From: an uncultured bacterium
GTDB taxonomy: Bacteria > Planctomycetota > JAJSAM01 > JAJVHW01
Reading direction: 5' to 3'
DNA: 64,000 nucleotides
Assembly (NCBI GenBank): GCA_937996235.1
Contig: CALKVK010000024.1
Location: 39,688-103,687 of the forward strand
The translations under genes and the position numbers were made by a program. The notes under the pieces were generated by a model. That model was given only the letters and a program-made list of their open reading frames with translations. It was not told the DNA's origin and did no database searches. Below are positions 28,672-37,648 of this stretch, piece by piece. How positions within the stretch are numbered: the stretch's first letter is position 1; the number at the start of each line of letters is the position of its first letter.

Positions 28672-29070
28672 TCACGCCGCGGCTCCGGATGTCCAGAGCT
28701 CGTAGTCCTGGCTCGTTCGGTAGAGCGACGTCTCGGCTTCGAAGTCCCATCGCTCGGTGAGAAGGAAGACCGCCTGGACCTCGAAGCCCGCGGCGGCGCC
28801 GGTGTGGCCCACAAGCGCGGCTCGGACGGCGAGCGCGAGCGCGGTGGCCTCGGCGCGGGTCTTCGCCCGGGAATCCACCTGCACGCGGCGGGAGCCAACG
28901 CCGGTCGGACCGTCGAGCGCCACGTCGTCGTCGCCCGAGACCTCGGTGAACACGACGGCCGGGACCGCGGGCGCCTGGGGGAGCACCTCGGTGTGCACGC
29001 GATCCCCGGCAAGAGCGGCGACACCGGGGTCGCCCGCAAGCAGGAGCCGCAGGTACTGTCCGAGGGTCAT
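28672..29070 (-). CDS. Tail completion protein, DUF3168-like
   Basis: 132 aa. LRLLLAGDPGVAALAGDRV followed by VLPQAPAVPAVVFTEVSGDD is typical of the tail terminator family (lambda gpU-like; DUF3168). RAEATALALAVRAALVGHTG also fits. It overlaps the HK97-gp10-like gene by four bases. It should cap the tail tube for joining to the head. Confidence 0.75.
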   Translation of the reverse strand: MTLGQYLRLLLAGDPGVAALAGDRVHTEVLPQAPAVPAVVFTEVSGDDDVALDGPTGVGSRRVQVDSRAKTRAEATALALAVRAALVGHTGAAAGFEVQAVFLLTERWDFEAETSLYRTSQDYELWTSGAAA

Positions 29071-29579
29071 GGCGAGCGGAACGCCCTCTCGGCGGACTTC
29101 GGGAGCTTCCCGGACTCGGCCTGCCGCGCCAGGCGCTTGGCGGTCGCCGCGAGGGACTTCCAGAGTTCCTCGCCGACCAGTTCGACGGCCCGCTCCTTGT
29201 TGATCTCGAAGGCGGGCGTCAGGAAGCGGTCGGGTGCCTGACGCGAGGAGCCGAACTCGAGGAACTTCATGTACCAGTGGCGCGCGTCGGGGCCGACGGC
29301 GACGGTGGCCTGGGTCTGCGAGGTCGCCTTCATGGCGCGGGCGGCGATCGAGTCCGCGCCGTGGCCGATCCGCTCGGACTCGCCCGAGCGGCGCTGCTTC
29401 TTCGAGCCGCGTCGGCGGGGGTCCGTGCCGCGGCGCGCCCGCGCCTTGGCGTCGCGCACCATCGGGCGAGCGGCCTTCCGGAGAGCGGCGAGAACGACCT
29501 GCCGGCGGAGCGCCTCCGGGAGATGCCCGAGCGCGTCGTCCAGTTCGGCGAGCCCGACGACCTCGACCTTCGCCACCAC
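29067..29579 (-). CDS. HK97 gp10-like head-tail component
   Basis: 170 aa. A helical N-terminus (LAELDDALGHLPEALRRQVV) and KAARPMVRDAKARA, followed by a basic loop and GPDARHWYMKFLEFGSSRQ with PDRFLTPAFE, are the hallmark of the HK97 gp10 family. It has a GTGG upstream and sits between the head-closure and tail-terminator genes as in other HK97-like operons. Confidence 0.85.
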   Translation of the reverse strand: MVAKVEVVGLAELDDALGHLPEALRRQVVLAALRKAARPMVRDAKARARRGTDPRRRGSKKQRRSGESERIGHGADSIAARAMKATSQTQATVAVGPDARHWYMKFLEFGSSRQAPDRFLTPAFEINKERAVELVGEELWKSLAATAKRLARQAESGKLPKSAERAFRSP

Positions 29580-29580
29580 G

Positions 29581-29913
29581 CTACTCCCTCGTCTCCGTGC
29601 GGGCCTTTCCGACGACGAGGAGCGCTTCGCGGCGCCCGACCTCCGCCACCGAGACGACGTCGTAGGCGCGGTCGTCGTGGACGACGCGGTGAAGCGGTGT
29701 CACGTCGGCGCGCCAGCGGATCGTGAAACGGACATCCCCGGTCGCAACCCACTGCTGCGAGCCGAAGCCCTCCCGGCCCCCGAGGGGCTCCACGCGCGCC
29801 CACACCTCCGCGAGGGGGAGCCAGCGCGCGACGCTCTGGCCCGATGCGTCAATCTCCTCGAAGCGGCGCTCCAGCCGCACACGCCGGTCCAACTGTTCTG
29901 CGCGGACGCCCAC
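29581..29913 (-). CDS. Phage head closure protein
   Basis: 110 aa from a GTG. AEQLDRRVRLERRFEEIDASG, VWARVEPLGGREGF and ADVTPLHRVVHDDRAYDVVSV match the head-closure (SPP1 gp16/HK97 gp7-like) family almost motif by motif. It should seal the connector after packaging. It starts 2 nt after the connector gene stop. The very long in-frame extension upstream is a shadow of the connector gene. Confidence 0.85.
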   Translation of the reverse strand: MGVRAEQLDRRVRLERRFEEIDASGQSVARWLPLAEVWARVEPLGGREGFGSQQWVATGDVRFTIRWRADVTPLHRVVHDDRAYDVVSVAEVGRREALLVVGKARTETRE

Positions 29914-29915
29914 CG

Positions 29916-30470
29916 CTACCCCGCGAACCGCTGGACCCGGAAGGGACCGAGGAGGGCCCTCGCGGCGGCCGGGAGGTCGCTCCCCGGGTCGTCGTAGAGC
30001 GCCCCGACCGTGACGAGGACGGCCTGTCGCACGGCGTCCGGCACCGCAGCGCCGCCGCCGTAGCCACACGTGAAGTCCACGCGCACGGCGTCGGGCCCGG
30101 AGCGTGCGGAGGGCCAGTTCTCCCCGTAGGCCGGGACGACCTCGCCAGGCTCCTCGCCAGTTCGGACGACGTAGTCCGCCGCCGGAAGCGTCTGGAGGAC
30201 GCCGTCCGGGTCCACGTACGCGACGGCCTCGACCGACGTGAGAGGGGGGTGCTCGAGCGTGATCGCGCGCGCTGGGAAGGAGTCGAGCGTCTCGCGCCAA
30301 CGCTGCGTCACGAACCTCCGCCGGCAGTAGGCCTCGGCAAGAGCCGTCGCGGCCGCGACGAGCGACGCGAGTCGCAGCGTCTCCTGGGGGTTCTCCGAGC
30401 GCGTCTGGAGTTGTGCCTCCTCGACGGTCGCGACCGGCTCTGCCGGGGCCTGGAGAAGGACGAGGCCCAT
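29916..30470 (-). CDS. Head-tail connector (gp6-like)
   Basis: 184 aa. The helical start (ETLRLASLVAAATALAEAYCR), then RRFVTQRWRETLDSFPA, LEHPPLTSVEAVAYVDPDG and DFTCGYGG, are typical of HK97 gp6/phiE125 gp8-type connector proteins, which form the ring under the portal. Position between capsid and head-closure genes agrees. Confidence 0.85.
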   Translation of the reverse strand: MGLVLLQAPAEPVATVEEAQLQTRSENPQETLRLASLVAAATALAEAYCRRRFVTQRWRETLDSFPARAITLEHPPLTSVEAVAYVDPDGVLQTLPAADYVVRTGEEPGEVVPAYGENWPSARSGPDAVRVDFTCGYGGGAAVPDAVRQAVLVTVGALYDDPGSDLPAAARALLGPFRVQRFAG

Positions 30471-30473
30471 GCG

Positions 30474-30701
30474 CTACGCGTCCTCCCCCGCGGTCTCGGT
30501 CGCCTTCCCGCCCGGCTTGCGGCGGGGCGGCGGCGCGGCAGGCGCGTCTTCGGCCGGAGCCGGGTCCGCGACCTCGACCAGACACCCCGCCCGGACCAGC
30601 CGCGCGGCCGTATCGGAGTCGAGCGGTGGACACGGCGCTCCGGGCGAGACGTAGCGGTCCGCCGCGCGGTCGTAGAAGCGGGAGACGACCTCGTAGCCCA
30701 T
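30474..30701 (-). CDS. Small phage head-region protein
   Basis: 75 aa. YEVVSRFYDRAADRYVSPGAP and ARLVRAGCLVEVAD suggest a short beta-type domain, followed by a Pro/Ala/Lys-rich tail. Similar small genes lie between capsid and connector in many siphophages. It overlaps no neighbour and ends 3 nt before the connector start. Function unknown. Confidence 0.55.
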   Translation of the reverse strand: MGYEVVSRFYDRAADRYVSPGAPCPPLDSDTAARLVRAGCLVEVADPAPAEDAPAAPPPRRKPGGKATETAGEDA

Positions 30702-30732
30702 GCGTCAGTTCCTCCAGTGGTCGGGGGCTGGC

Positions 30733-31131
30733 CTACGGGACGTAGCGCCGGTCGCCCCGGACGACGTACGCCGCGCCGAGCTTGGCGGCCTCGTCGATCC
30801 CGAGGACGGCGGTCACGTGCGTGAAGCCGTTCAGGGCGTCGAGCTCGCCCGCGATCTTCTCGATCTCGACGTCGGGCGGCGCCGCGCCGCCGACGCCGAC
30901 CGACGTGACCGCCGCGCCGAGGTCCTTCGCGCCCGTGCCCGCGGCGTCCTGCGCCTGACGGAGTTGCACCGTCAGGATCTTCCCCGCCGTCACCGCGCCC
31001 GCCTTCGCGAGCACGGCGAACCGCCCGGCGTCGGTGACGTCCACGAACGCGCCCGTCACGTCCGCCGTGCCCACGTCCTGCGGGGGCACGATGCAGTCGA
31101 AGGCGAGCGCCTCGGTCAGCTTCCTCGGCAT
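30733..31131 (-). CDS. Capsid-adjacent structural protein
   Basis: 132 aa. Beta-rich, acidic, with VDVTDAGRFAVLAKAGAVTAG and LTVQLRQAQDAAGTGAKDLG. It is encoded just after the major capsid gene with Shine-Dalgarno AGGAGGAG. Its location and composition fit a head decoration or virion protein, without a firm family match. Confidence 0.6.
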   Translation of the reverse strand: MPRKLTEALAFDCIVPPQDVGTADVTGAFVDVTDAGRFAVLAKAGAVTAGKILTVQLRQAQDAAGTGAKDLGAAVTSVGVGGAAPPDVEIEKIAGELDALNGFTHVTAVLGIDEAAKLGAAYVVRGDRRYVP

Positions 31132-31191
31132 GGGACTCCTCCTGATTCGGGTGCGTCAGCGTTCATCGGATCGGGGCGGGGCGCCCGGCTG

Positions 31192-32463
31192 CTACGGCAC
31201 GTCGAGCGCGACGAACGGGCTGTAGGTCTGCCCGTCCTCCTGCGCGATCGGGCCGTCGAGCCAGGGCCCGCCGTCGACGGACTTGAAGGCCTTGATGACC
31301 GTCTTGTTCTCGTCGAAGAGCGCGTGTTCGGACGCGGCGATCGTGACGTCCACGCCGTCCTTGATGACGTAGTAGGAGGGCACGAGCAGCACGACGTCGC
31401 CGAGCGAGCCGAGCGCGGGGCTGCGGTAGTTTTTGATCACCGGACGGCCCAACAGCGTCGAGACGCCGCCCGGGTCCTCCGCGATGGGCCGGTCGCCGAT
31501 CCAGATGAAGCGGCCCGCGCCGTCCACCATGGTCCGGAGCTGCGGGATCGCGCGGGGGTTGACGATCCAGATCGCGCCCGCGTCGTCGTGGAGCTCGCCC
31601 TCCATGTTGACGAGGTCCTGGTACGCGATCTTGTTCGCCTGCGCGCGGTTGACCTTCTTCAGCGCCTTGGACTCGAGCACGCCCTTCGGGCGCTTCAGGC
31701 CGTCGCCCTTGAGGAACGCGACGTCCTCAGCGGCGAGCAGCGCCCCGCGGAGCATCCGCTCGATGAAGGAGTTGGCCGCCGCCCAGTTGCGGAGCAGCTT
31801 GTCGGTCACGACGATCTTGGCCGCGACCTCCTTCGGGCTCCACTTGGTCTCGCGGAGCTTGCCCTGGGTCTCGGGCTTCGGCGCGCCCTCGGCGACCCAG
31901 TCCACCTGCACGCCGCCGTACATGTTGGCCGCGGCGGTCTGGTTGACGGCGGGGAGCGTGAGGTCCGCCTCGGGCGCCTCGCCGGCGGGGACGACCATGG
32001 CGCGCGGCCGGAAGATGGCCTCCTGGGGCTTGACCTCCTGCAGCGTCGGGTTGATGTCGTCGGGGATCGCGAGGCCGCCCGACTCGCCGGTGCCCATCTC
32101 CATGAGGGCGCGGATGCGGGGATCGTGCGGGTTCTTCAGCGAGACGTACATGAGCTCGCCGACGTTCGCGAAGCCGGGGTTCTCGATCGGCTTCCGCACG
32201 CCCTTCACGATGGGCTCCGTCGCGGCCGGGCGATCCGGGTCCGGGCGCGGCTTCGACGGGACGACCTCGACGCGGTCGAGCACCGCGCGGTCCGCCTCGA
32301 CGAACTCCAGGCGCTCGATCTGCTTCGCGAGCCCCTCGCTCCGCGCCTTCATCTCCAGGAAGGTCGCCTCGTCCTCGGGCGTGAACGCCTCCTTCTCGGC
32401 CAGCGCGCTCATCTGCGCGTTGAGCTCCTTGCGGGTGCGCCTCAGCTCCAGGATCTTGCTCAT
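31192..32463 (-). CDS. Major capsid protein, HK97 fold
   Basis: 423 aa. The N-terminal about 100 residues are a helical scaffold-like delta domain (SKILELRRTRKELNAQMSAL). A region LREWTKWSPKE-type follows (LRETKWSPKEVAAKIVVTDK), then ERMLRGALLAAEDVAFLKGDG and VLLVPSYYVIKDGVDVTIAAS, all hallmarks of HK97-type capsids. The delta domain is presumably removed by the protease encoded at 32529-33305. The ATG follows GGAGG. Confidence 0.9.
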   Translation of the reverse strand: MSKILELRRTRKELNAQMSALAEKEAFTPEDEATFLEMKARSEGLAKQIERLEFVEADRAVLDRVEVVPSKPRPDPDRPAATEPIVKGVRKPIENPGFANVGELMYVSLKNPHDPRIRALMEMGTGESGGLAIPDDINPTLQEVKPQEAIFRPRAMVVPAGEAPEADLTLPAVNQTAAANMYGGVQVDWVAEGAPKPETQGKLRETKWSPKEVAAKIVVTDKLLRNWAAANSFIERMLRGALLAAEDVAFLKGDGLKRPKGVLESKALKKVNRAQANKIAYQDLVNMEGELHDDAGAIWIVNPRAIPQLRTMVDGAGRFIWIGDRPIAEDPGGVSTLLGRPVIKNYRSPALGSLGDVVLLVPSYYVIKDGVDVTIAASEHALFDENKTVIKAFKSVDGGPWLDGPIAQEDGQTYSPFVALDVP

Positions 32464-32528
32464 GGCGTGGTGGCCTCCGGGTGGCGTCGTGTCGGTGAGC
32501 CCCGAGAGTCGGGCCGGGGCAGACCCGG

Positions 32529-33305
32529 TCAAGTCGCGAGGTCGAGGGCCTCGACGATGCGCCGGCGCGTCGCGAGCGGGAGCACCTCGGGCACGGCCGC
32601 AACGCGCGGCGCTTCGATCTCGGCGACGCGCGGAGCAGTCGGGCGCTCCGGCGGGTCCGCGTCCGCTGCCGCCGCGGCGAGCTTCGCGGGCACGCGCTTG
32701 AAGCGGTGCAGGCCGAAGACCTGCGCCTCCTTCTCCGGCTTCTGCACGGCGTCGGCGAAGCGCTCGGAGACGGCCTCCTCAGCCGTCATCCACCACTCGC
32801 CCCCGCTCTGCGCGACGCGCTGCTCAAAGGTCGCCGGCCGCCGCCCGGTGCGGCGCGCGTACGTCGCGAGCATCGCGGACCACGCCTTGTCGAGCGTCCC
32901 CGCCTGGCGGCGCAGCTCGGTGGCGTCGCCCATGAGCGCCGTCCACGGGCGGTGGACCATGACCATCGCGTTCTCGGCGATGAGCGTCTCGTCGCCGGCC
33001 ATCGCGATCAGTGAGGCGATCGACGCGGCGATGCCGTCGATGTGGACCGTCACCCTCGCCGGGAGGCGCCGGAGCGCGTTGTAGACGGCGATGCCCTCGA
33101 AGACGTCGCCTCCCGGGCTGTTGACCCGGACGTCAAGCGCCTCGACGGGCCCGAGCGCCGCGAGGTCGTCCACGACCTGGCGCGCGGCGATCCCGCCGAA
33201 CAGGTCCACGCCGATCACGTCGTAGAGGTAGAGCGTCGGTGTGGGCTGGCCGTCCTCGGCGAGCGCCACTGCGTAGCCGCGGCCGGTCGGGAGCGCGGTG
33301 GTCAT
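32529..33305 (-). CDS. Prohead protease, ClpP-like (S14/S49 type)
   Basis: 258 aa. Clp-like motifs are clear: VNSPGGDVFEG (about 61-71), catalytic Ser95 in GIAASIASL, and catalytic His118 in MVMVHRP. The Glu-rich segment WWMTAEEAVSERFADAV follows, as in phage head-maturation proteases. The C-terminus is Pro/Ala-rich. It should trim the capsid delta domain. Start chosen at the ATG overlapping the portal stop (ATGA). Confidence 0.88.
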   Translation of the reverse strand: MTTALPTGRGYAVALAEDGQPTPTLYLYDVIGVDLFGGIAARQVVDDLAALGPVEALDVRVNSPGGDVFEGIAVYNALRRLPARVTVHIDGIAASIASLIAMAGDETLIAENAMVMVHRPWTALMGDATELRRQAGTLDKAWSAMLATYARRTGRRPATFEQRVAQSGGEWWMTAEEAVSERFADAVQKPEKEAQVFGLHRFKRVPAKLAAAAADADPPERPTAPRVAEIEAPRVAAVPEVLPLATRRRIVEALDLAT

Positions 33306-34564
33306 GCGGTCGTCTCCTTCTGCGGGTCGGGAGCCGCGGGTGGCGCGTCGCCAGCGCGGCTCATGTTGAGCGGTTGGAGGTAGATGTCCCCCTCGGGTCC
33401 GATCGAGTTCAGAGACTCCAGGCGCCGCACGTCGTTGACGCTCCACCAACCCCACTGGCGGCCCTGCGCGTAGCCGGCCATGCGCGCCGCGAAGTCACCT
33501 CGCAGGAGCCCTGCGACGTTGTGCTCGGCGAAGAACCGGCCGCGCTCCGAGGGGAGCAGCAGGTCGCGCGCGATCGTCTGCTCGAAGCGCACGAGCCAGG
33601 GGCGCAGCGTGTAGACCACGAATTCGAGCGACGCCTGCTCCATGTTGGCGCGGGGCTGCGCCTGGGTGTCGTAGAGCATGTGGAGCGGCACGCGGAAGAG
33701 GCGGGCGATCTCGGCGACCTGGAACTTCTTCAGTTCGAGGAACTGCAGGTCCTCGAACGTCATCCCCACCTTCTCGAACTTCGCCCCCTGCTCGAGGATC
33801 ACCGTCTTCCCGGCGTTGGTGACGCCGGCGTAGGCGTCGTCCCACGAGTTCTTGAAGCGCTTGTACTCGGGGTCGTCCATGACGTGCGGGTGGGTGACGA
33901 CCCCCGCGATGCGCGCCCCGTGACGCAGCGCCGAGGCCGTGTTCTGCTCGAGCGCCATCGCGAGGCCGACGCCCTCCCGCGCGAGCGCGATCGGCGACAG
34001 CCCCGTGACGCCGCCCCAGGAGAGCCCCGGGATGCGCCAGACCTGGTCGGCGCGGAGCGTCTCGGGCGGAACGCCCGCCTCCGAGACCCGGAAGACGAGT
34101 GGCCCGCCCCGGCGCGGCCGGTCCGGCCGAATCGTTGCCGGGGCGATCGGCCAGATCTCCCGCACGGTCCCGCCGCCGTCGCGGACGACCCGCGCGTAGG
34201 CGTTCCCGCGAAGCAGCACGTGCGCGCAGAGCGTCTCGCGGACCGACTGCGCCGTCGCCTCCTCGTTGCAGAGCGTGTGGAGCAGCGGCGAGAGCGGGTG
34301 CTCGACTGCGGGGCGCTTGTCTCCGTTCCGCTCCCGCTCGAAGACCATGAGCGGCAGCGTCGAGATCGACTCCGCGAGCACCTTGACGCAGGAGAGCACC
34401 GCCGTCACGCGGAGCGCCGTCTGGTCCGTGACGGAGACGCCCGAGAGCGTCGGCCGCCCCACGCCCGGCCACTTCCAGAAGGACTCGGGCGGCTCCTCGG
34501 AGAGGAGGAACGCACGCAGCGCCGACCGCACCCGGGACGACAACGTGCGGCTGGGCGAGGGCAT
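33302..34564 (-). CDS. Portal protein, HK97 family
   Basis: 420 aa. LRVTAVLSCVKVLAESISTLPL, LLRGNAYARVVRDGGG, LSPIALAREGVGLAMALEQ and FRVPLHMLYDTQAQPRANMEQ are the conserved landmarks of HK97-type portals. The C-terminus shows WWSVNDVRRLESLNSIGPEGD. It forms the DNA gate and packaging motor dock. Longer in-frame starts read into non-phage-like sequence towards the TIR gene, so the ATG at 34564 is preferred. Confidence 0.9.
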   Translation of the reverse strand: MPSPSRTLSSRVRSALRAFLLSEEPPESFWKWPGVGRPTLSGVSVTDQTALRVTAVLSCVKVLAESISTLPLMVFERERNGDKRPAVEHPLSPLLHTLCNEEATAQSVRETLCAHVLLRGNAYARVVRDGGGTVREIWPIAPATIRPDRPRRGGPLVFRVSEAGVPPETLRADQVWRIPGLSWGGVTGLSPIALAREGVGLAMALEQNTASALRHGARIAGVVTHPHVMDDPEYKRFKNSWDDAYAGVTNAGKTVILEQGAKFEKVGMTFEDLQFLELKKFQVAEIARLFRVPLHMLYDTQAQPRANMEQASLEFVVYTLRPWLVRFEQTIARDLLLPSERGRFFAEHNVAGLLRGDFAARMAGYAQGRQWGWWSVNDVRRLESLNSIGPEGDIYLQPLNMSRAGDAPPAAPDPQKETTA

Positions 34565-34637
34565 CCGGCCCACTGTGGTTGGATAGCAGAGTCGATCCAG
34601 CACCCGCGTCGGAGACTCACTCGGACCGGCGTCGAAG

Positions 34638-35336
34638 CTAGTCCTCGTCGGGGTCACGGCGCGGATACCAGCGGTCGTGCTCGATCTGGTACTTGAGCAC
34701 CCGCAGGTCGTCCGGCTCGATTCTCTTCCGGTTGGTTCTGATGAGCTTCGGGAGGTACGTGTTGCGGCAATCCGCCGCTGACCACACTTGGCCGTTCTTG
34801 ATCGCACCGCGAACGAGGCTGTCAAGCTCCTCCTTCGTGAGGTTCTTGAATAGTGGCACAAGTGGCTTCATCGCGGCTTCTGCCAGGCGAAACCCCGAAG
34901 TCTCCGCCACCCGCTTGATCAGCCCAGGAATCACGATCCGCGGAGCCTTCTTGGTCATCGCCCGCAGCAGTAGCGACTCTGTGACTTCGCCACCGCGGAG
35001 CGGGCGGCTCTGGATGTGGGATATGAACCCGAAGGGGATCGTGCCATCGACAGACAGAGGGATGATCGGCACATCTGCCCGGCCCACGATGATCCCTACC
35101 TCCTGCGGGGCCCACTCCGAGTCCCGAAATGCCGCGCTCAGGAGCGCGATGAACACGTCGCAGGATCGTAGCTCCTTGAGGATGCACTCCTTCCACTCGT
35201 CCGAAACCTCGAGATCAGCGTGCGCGAGGAAGCACCGGATGTGGAGCCGCCGCAAGACCTGCTTGACGCCCGCGCCGATCCTCTTGTCCTTCGTGGAGTA
35301 GCTAACGAAGACGGTCGGCTTGCGCTTCTTGGGCAT
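34638..35336 (-). CDS. TIR-domain protein inserted between portal and terminase
   Basis: 232 aa. TIR domain at residues 6-115: TVFVSYSTKDKRIG, the loop IRCFLAHADLEVSDEW, and FRDSEWAPQEVGIIVGR with Glu79 in the S-x-W-x-x-x-E pattern of the NADase catalytic site. The C-terminal half is helical (MKPLVPLFKNLTKEELDSLVRG) and ends in a basic patch. TIR proteins in bacteria often deplete NAD+ to abort infection. Here it interrupts the usual portal-terminase pair, is visibly A/T-richer than its neighbours, and has 54-73-base flanks. This suggests a cargo gene with its own expression. It could alternatively be a superinfection-exclusion signal protein. Confidence 0.85.
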   Translation of the reverse strand: MPKKRKPTVFVSYSTKDKRIGAGVKQVLRRLHIRCFLAHADLEVSDEWKECILKELRSCDVFIALLSAAFRDSEWAPQEVGIIVGRADVPIIPLSVDGTIPFGFISHIQSRPLRGGEVTESLLLRAMTKKAPRIVIPGLIKRVAETSGFRLAEAAMKPLVPLFKNLTKEELDSLVRGAIKNGQVWSAADCRNTYLPKLIRTNRKRIEPDDLRVLKYQIEHDRWYPRRDPDED

Positions 35337-35390
35337 GGTCGCGTCAGGCTACGAACCGGCGGGGACCACGCCACGCGCCGGCCGGCAGCG

Positions 35391-37166
35391 TCACCCAACG
35401 GACCGAACACCGCGGTACGTGTAGGGCGACGCCGGCACGTCCGGGAGGACGACGAGCCTGGAGAGCGCGGTGACCGCCGCGACGACACCGTCGATCCGCC
35501 GCGTCCCCTGGGCGGCGCCGCCGGGCTTGACTGGCTTGATGTTGCCGGCGGGGTCGGTGGCGACCTCGCAGTTGGCGACGCACCAGCGCATGACGGGGTT
35601 GCCGTCCTGGCGCACGCGGCCGGAGCGGACGAGCGCCTCGAAGAGCTTCGAGGGGCCCGAGAGCGACGCGTAACCCTGGCGGACCTCGACCATCTGAACG
35701 CCAGCCGCCATGAGCGAACTCGCCAGGTGGTTCGCGTTCCAGGGGTCGTAGCCGACCTGGGAGAGCCCCTTGAACCGCGGCCGGATCTCCTCGAGCAGCA
35801 CGCGGTAGACCTCGCTGTAGTCGACGACGTTGCCCTCCGTCACGCGGAGCCAGCCTTCGCGGGCCCAGACGTCGTAGGGGACACGGTCCTTCCGCGCGCG
35901 CTCGCGGAGGACGTCCTTCGGGAGGAAGAAGTAGGGCACCAGCTCGACCTCGTAGTCGAGGACCAGGCGGTGCTGCACCGGCGGAGCCGCGCCCTCCTTC
36001 GTCTCGACCTGCAGGGTCTCGACAGGGTGCCCGCCGTCGCGCCGCCGGAACGCCAGCACGATGGCGGTGAGGTCGGCGGACGCCGAGAGGTCGAGACCGG
36101 CGCAGCACGGGAGCGTCGCGAGGTCCGTCGCGGGCTCGGTGCGGCGGCAGGCCTCCCACGCCTCGGGCGCGATCCAGACGGTCCGGCTCTCCGTCCAGAC
36201 GTTGAGCTCGAGGCGGAGGAAGCTGTTCCGCTTGCGCGGCTCGGCCTGAGCCGCGGCGCACTCCGCCCGCATGTACTCAAGCGACTTCGTGACGCCGAGG
36301 GAGGGGTTCGAGGCGTGCCAGGTCTCCTCCGCCGTCCAGTCGGCGTCGGGGTCGGTCTCGAAGATCACCGGGAGGTACTGCTCGTCCTCGATGACGCCGT
36401 CCCGGACCTTCTTCGCGTACTCGTACTCCTCGTAGCAGATCGACTCCCGGTCGTCGCCGGCCGTCGTGATGATGAACACGAGCGGCTGGCGGCGCGCGGA
36501 GGTGCCCTTGTAGAGCGTGTCGTAGAGGTCGCGGGTCCGCTGGGTGTGGAACTCGTCGAAGATGAGGCCGTGGACGTTGAAGCCGTGCTTCGTGCCGACC
36601 TCTGAGGAGACGGCCTTGAACGTCGAGTTGGTGGCCGTCTGGACGATCGCGTTGCGCAGAACCGTGATGCGCGCGGCGCGGAGGAAGTCCGGGTTCTCGC
36701 GGGCCATGACCGCGGCGTCCCCGAACACGATCCGCGCCTGGTCGCGGTCGGCGGCGGCGGCGTACACCTCCGCGCCGGGCTCCTCGTCCGCGAACGCGAG
36801 GAGGAGTCCCATGCCCGACGCCAGCCCGCTCTTGCCGTTCTTCTTCCCGACCTCGAGGAACGCCTTCCGGAACCTCCGCGTCCCGTCCTGCCGCTTCCAG
36901 CCGAAGAGCGGTCGGACGATGAGGTCGCGCTGCCACGGGAGCAGCACGAACGGCTCGCCGGCGAACTCTGCCTTGACGTGGCGAAGGTAGGTCGGGAAGA
37001 AGTCGCAGGCGCGGTCGGCGGCCTCGGCGTCAAACCAGTACTTCCCGCCCGCGTCGTCGAGGTGGAGCGACGCTCCCGGCCAGCGCTCCCAAGGCGGCAG
37101 GCCGTCCCCCCACCACGCGGAGGAGGCGACGCGCCTGCGGCGCGGCGAACGGCGGCGCCCGCTCAT
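35391..37166 (-). CDS. Terminase large subunit
   Basis: 591 aa. ATPase motor: LPWQRDLIVRPLFGWKR, Walker A EVGKKNGKSGL (about 105-115), Walker B GLIFDEF (about 200-206) and the coupling motif FIITTAGDDRES. The nuclease half has the Asp-containing GLDLSASADLTAIVLAF. It packages phage DNA into the prohead. Start at the ATG giving an Arg-rich N-terminus and overlapping the next gene by 4 bases. Confidence 0.93.
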   Translation of the reverse strand: MSGRRRSPRRRRVASSAWWGDGLPPWERWPGASLHLDDAGGKYWFDAEAADRACDFFPTYLRHVKAEFAGEPFVLLPWQRDLIVRPLFGWKRQDGTRRFRKAFLEVGKKNGKSGLASGMGLLLAFADEEPGAEVYAAAADRDQARIVFGDAAVMARENPDFLRAARITVLRNAIVQTATNSTFKAVSSEVGTKHGFNVHGLIFDEFHTQRTRDLYDTLYKGTSARRQPLVFIITTAGDDRESICYEEYEYAKKVRDGVIEDEQYLPVIFETDPDADWTAEETWHASNPSLGVTKSLEYMRAECAAAQAEPRKRNSFLRLELNVWTESRTVWIAPEAWEACRRTEPATDLATLPCCAGLDLSASADLTAIVLAFRRRDGGHPVETLQVETKEGAAPPVQHRLVLDYEVELVPYFFLPKDVLRERARKDRVPYDVWAREGWLRVTEGNVVDYSEVYRVLLEEIRPRFKGLSQVGYDPWNANHLASSLMAAGVQMVEVRQGYASLSGPSKLFEALVRSGRVRQDGNPVMRWCVANCEVATDPAGNIKPVKPGGAAQGTRRIDGVVAAVTALSRLVVLPDVPASPYTYRGVRSVG

Positions 37167-37648
37167 CGGCTCGTGGGGGCAGGACACGCGCCCCGGCACG
37201 CGGGCGCGGAGCAGCCGGGGAGCAGGAGGAAGCCGAGCACGACGGCGAGCAGCACCAGGAGGACGACACGATCCTCCCACCCGCGGCGAAGGACATCGCG
37301 CACGCGAAGCGTCGGCGACGCGGCGGGCAGGGACACCACGGGAGCGGGCTCGGGCAGTCGGCGAATGGGAACGCCGAGGGTCTCGGCCGCGGCGATCTCC
37401 TGGCGCATCCCCGCGGAGGGCTCACCGACGACGAGCACCTCGTCGGACACGGCGAGCCACGAGAGCCCGGCGCCGATCCCGAGCGCTCGCTCGCCCGAGT
37501 CGGCGTCGTCGAGGACGCCCGGGTAGAGGAGGTGCGGCGCGAACGGCGCGTCCCCTGCGAGGAGCACCTCGCGGCAGACCGCCTGCGCGAGGGCGCGGTT
37601 CTCGCGGACGTTGCCCCGGTAGGGGGAGCAGACGAAGACGCGCTTCAC
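37163..37648 (-). CDS. DUF4406-like protein with C-terminal membrane segment
   Basis: 161 aa from a GTG with GGGAG upstream. RVFVCSPYRGNVRENRALAQ, APFAPHLLYPGVLDD, VSDEVLVVGEPSAGMRQEI and GVPIRRLPE match the DUF4406 family, related in fold to nucleoside 2-deoxyribosyltransferases. Unusually, a hydrophobic helix (VVLLVLLAVVLGFLLLPG, about 128-145) and a short Cys-containing tail follow, which would anchor the enzyme-like domain to the membrane. It lies beside another small membrane protein gene. Confidence 0.75.
   Translation of the reverse strand: MKRVFVCSPYRGNVRENRALAQAVCREVLLAGDAPFAPHLLYPGVLDDADSGERALGIGAGLSWLAVSDEVLVVGEPSAGMRQEIAAAETLGVPIRRLPEPAPVVSLPAASPTLRVRDVLRRGWEDRVVLLVLLAVVLGFLLLPGCSAPACRGACPAPTSR

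Noticed and set aside
30700..33084. 794-aa open frame on the plus strand
   Set aside because: Antisense to capsid and protease genes that have clear family motifs.
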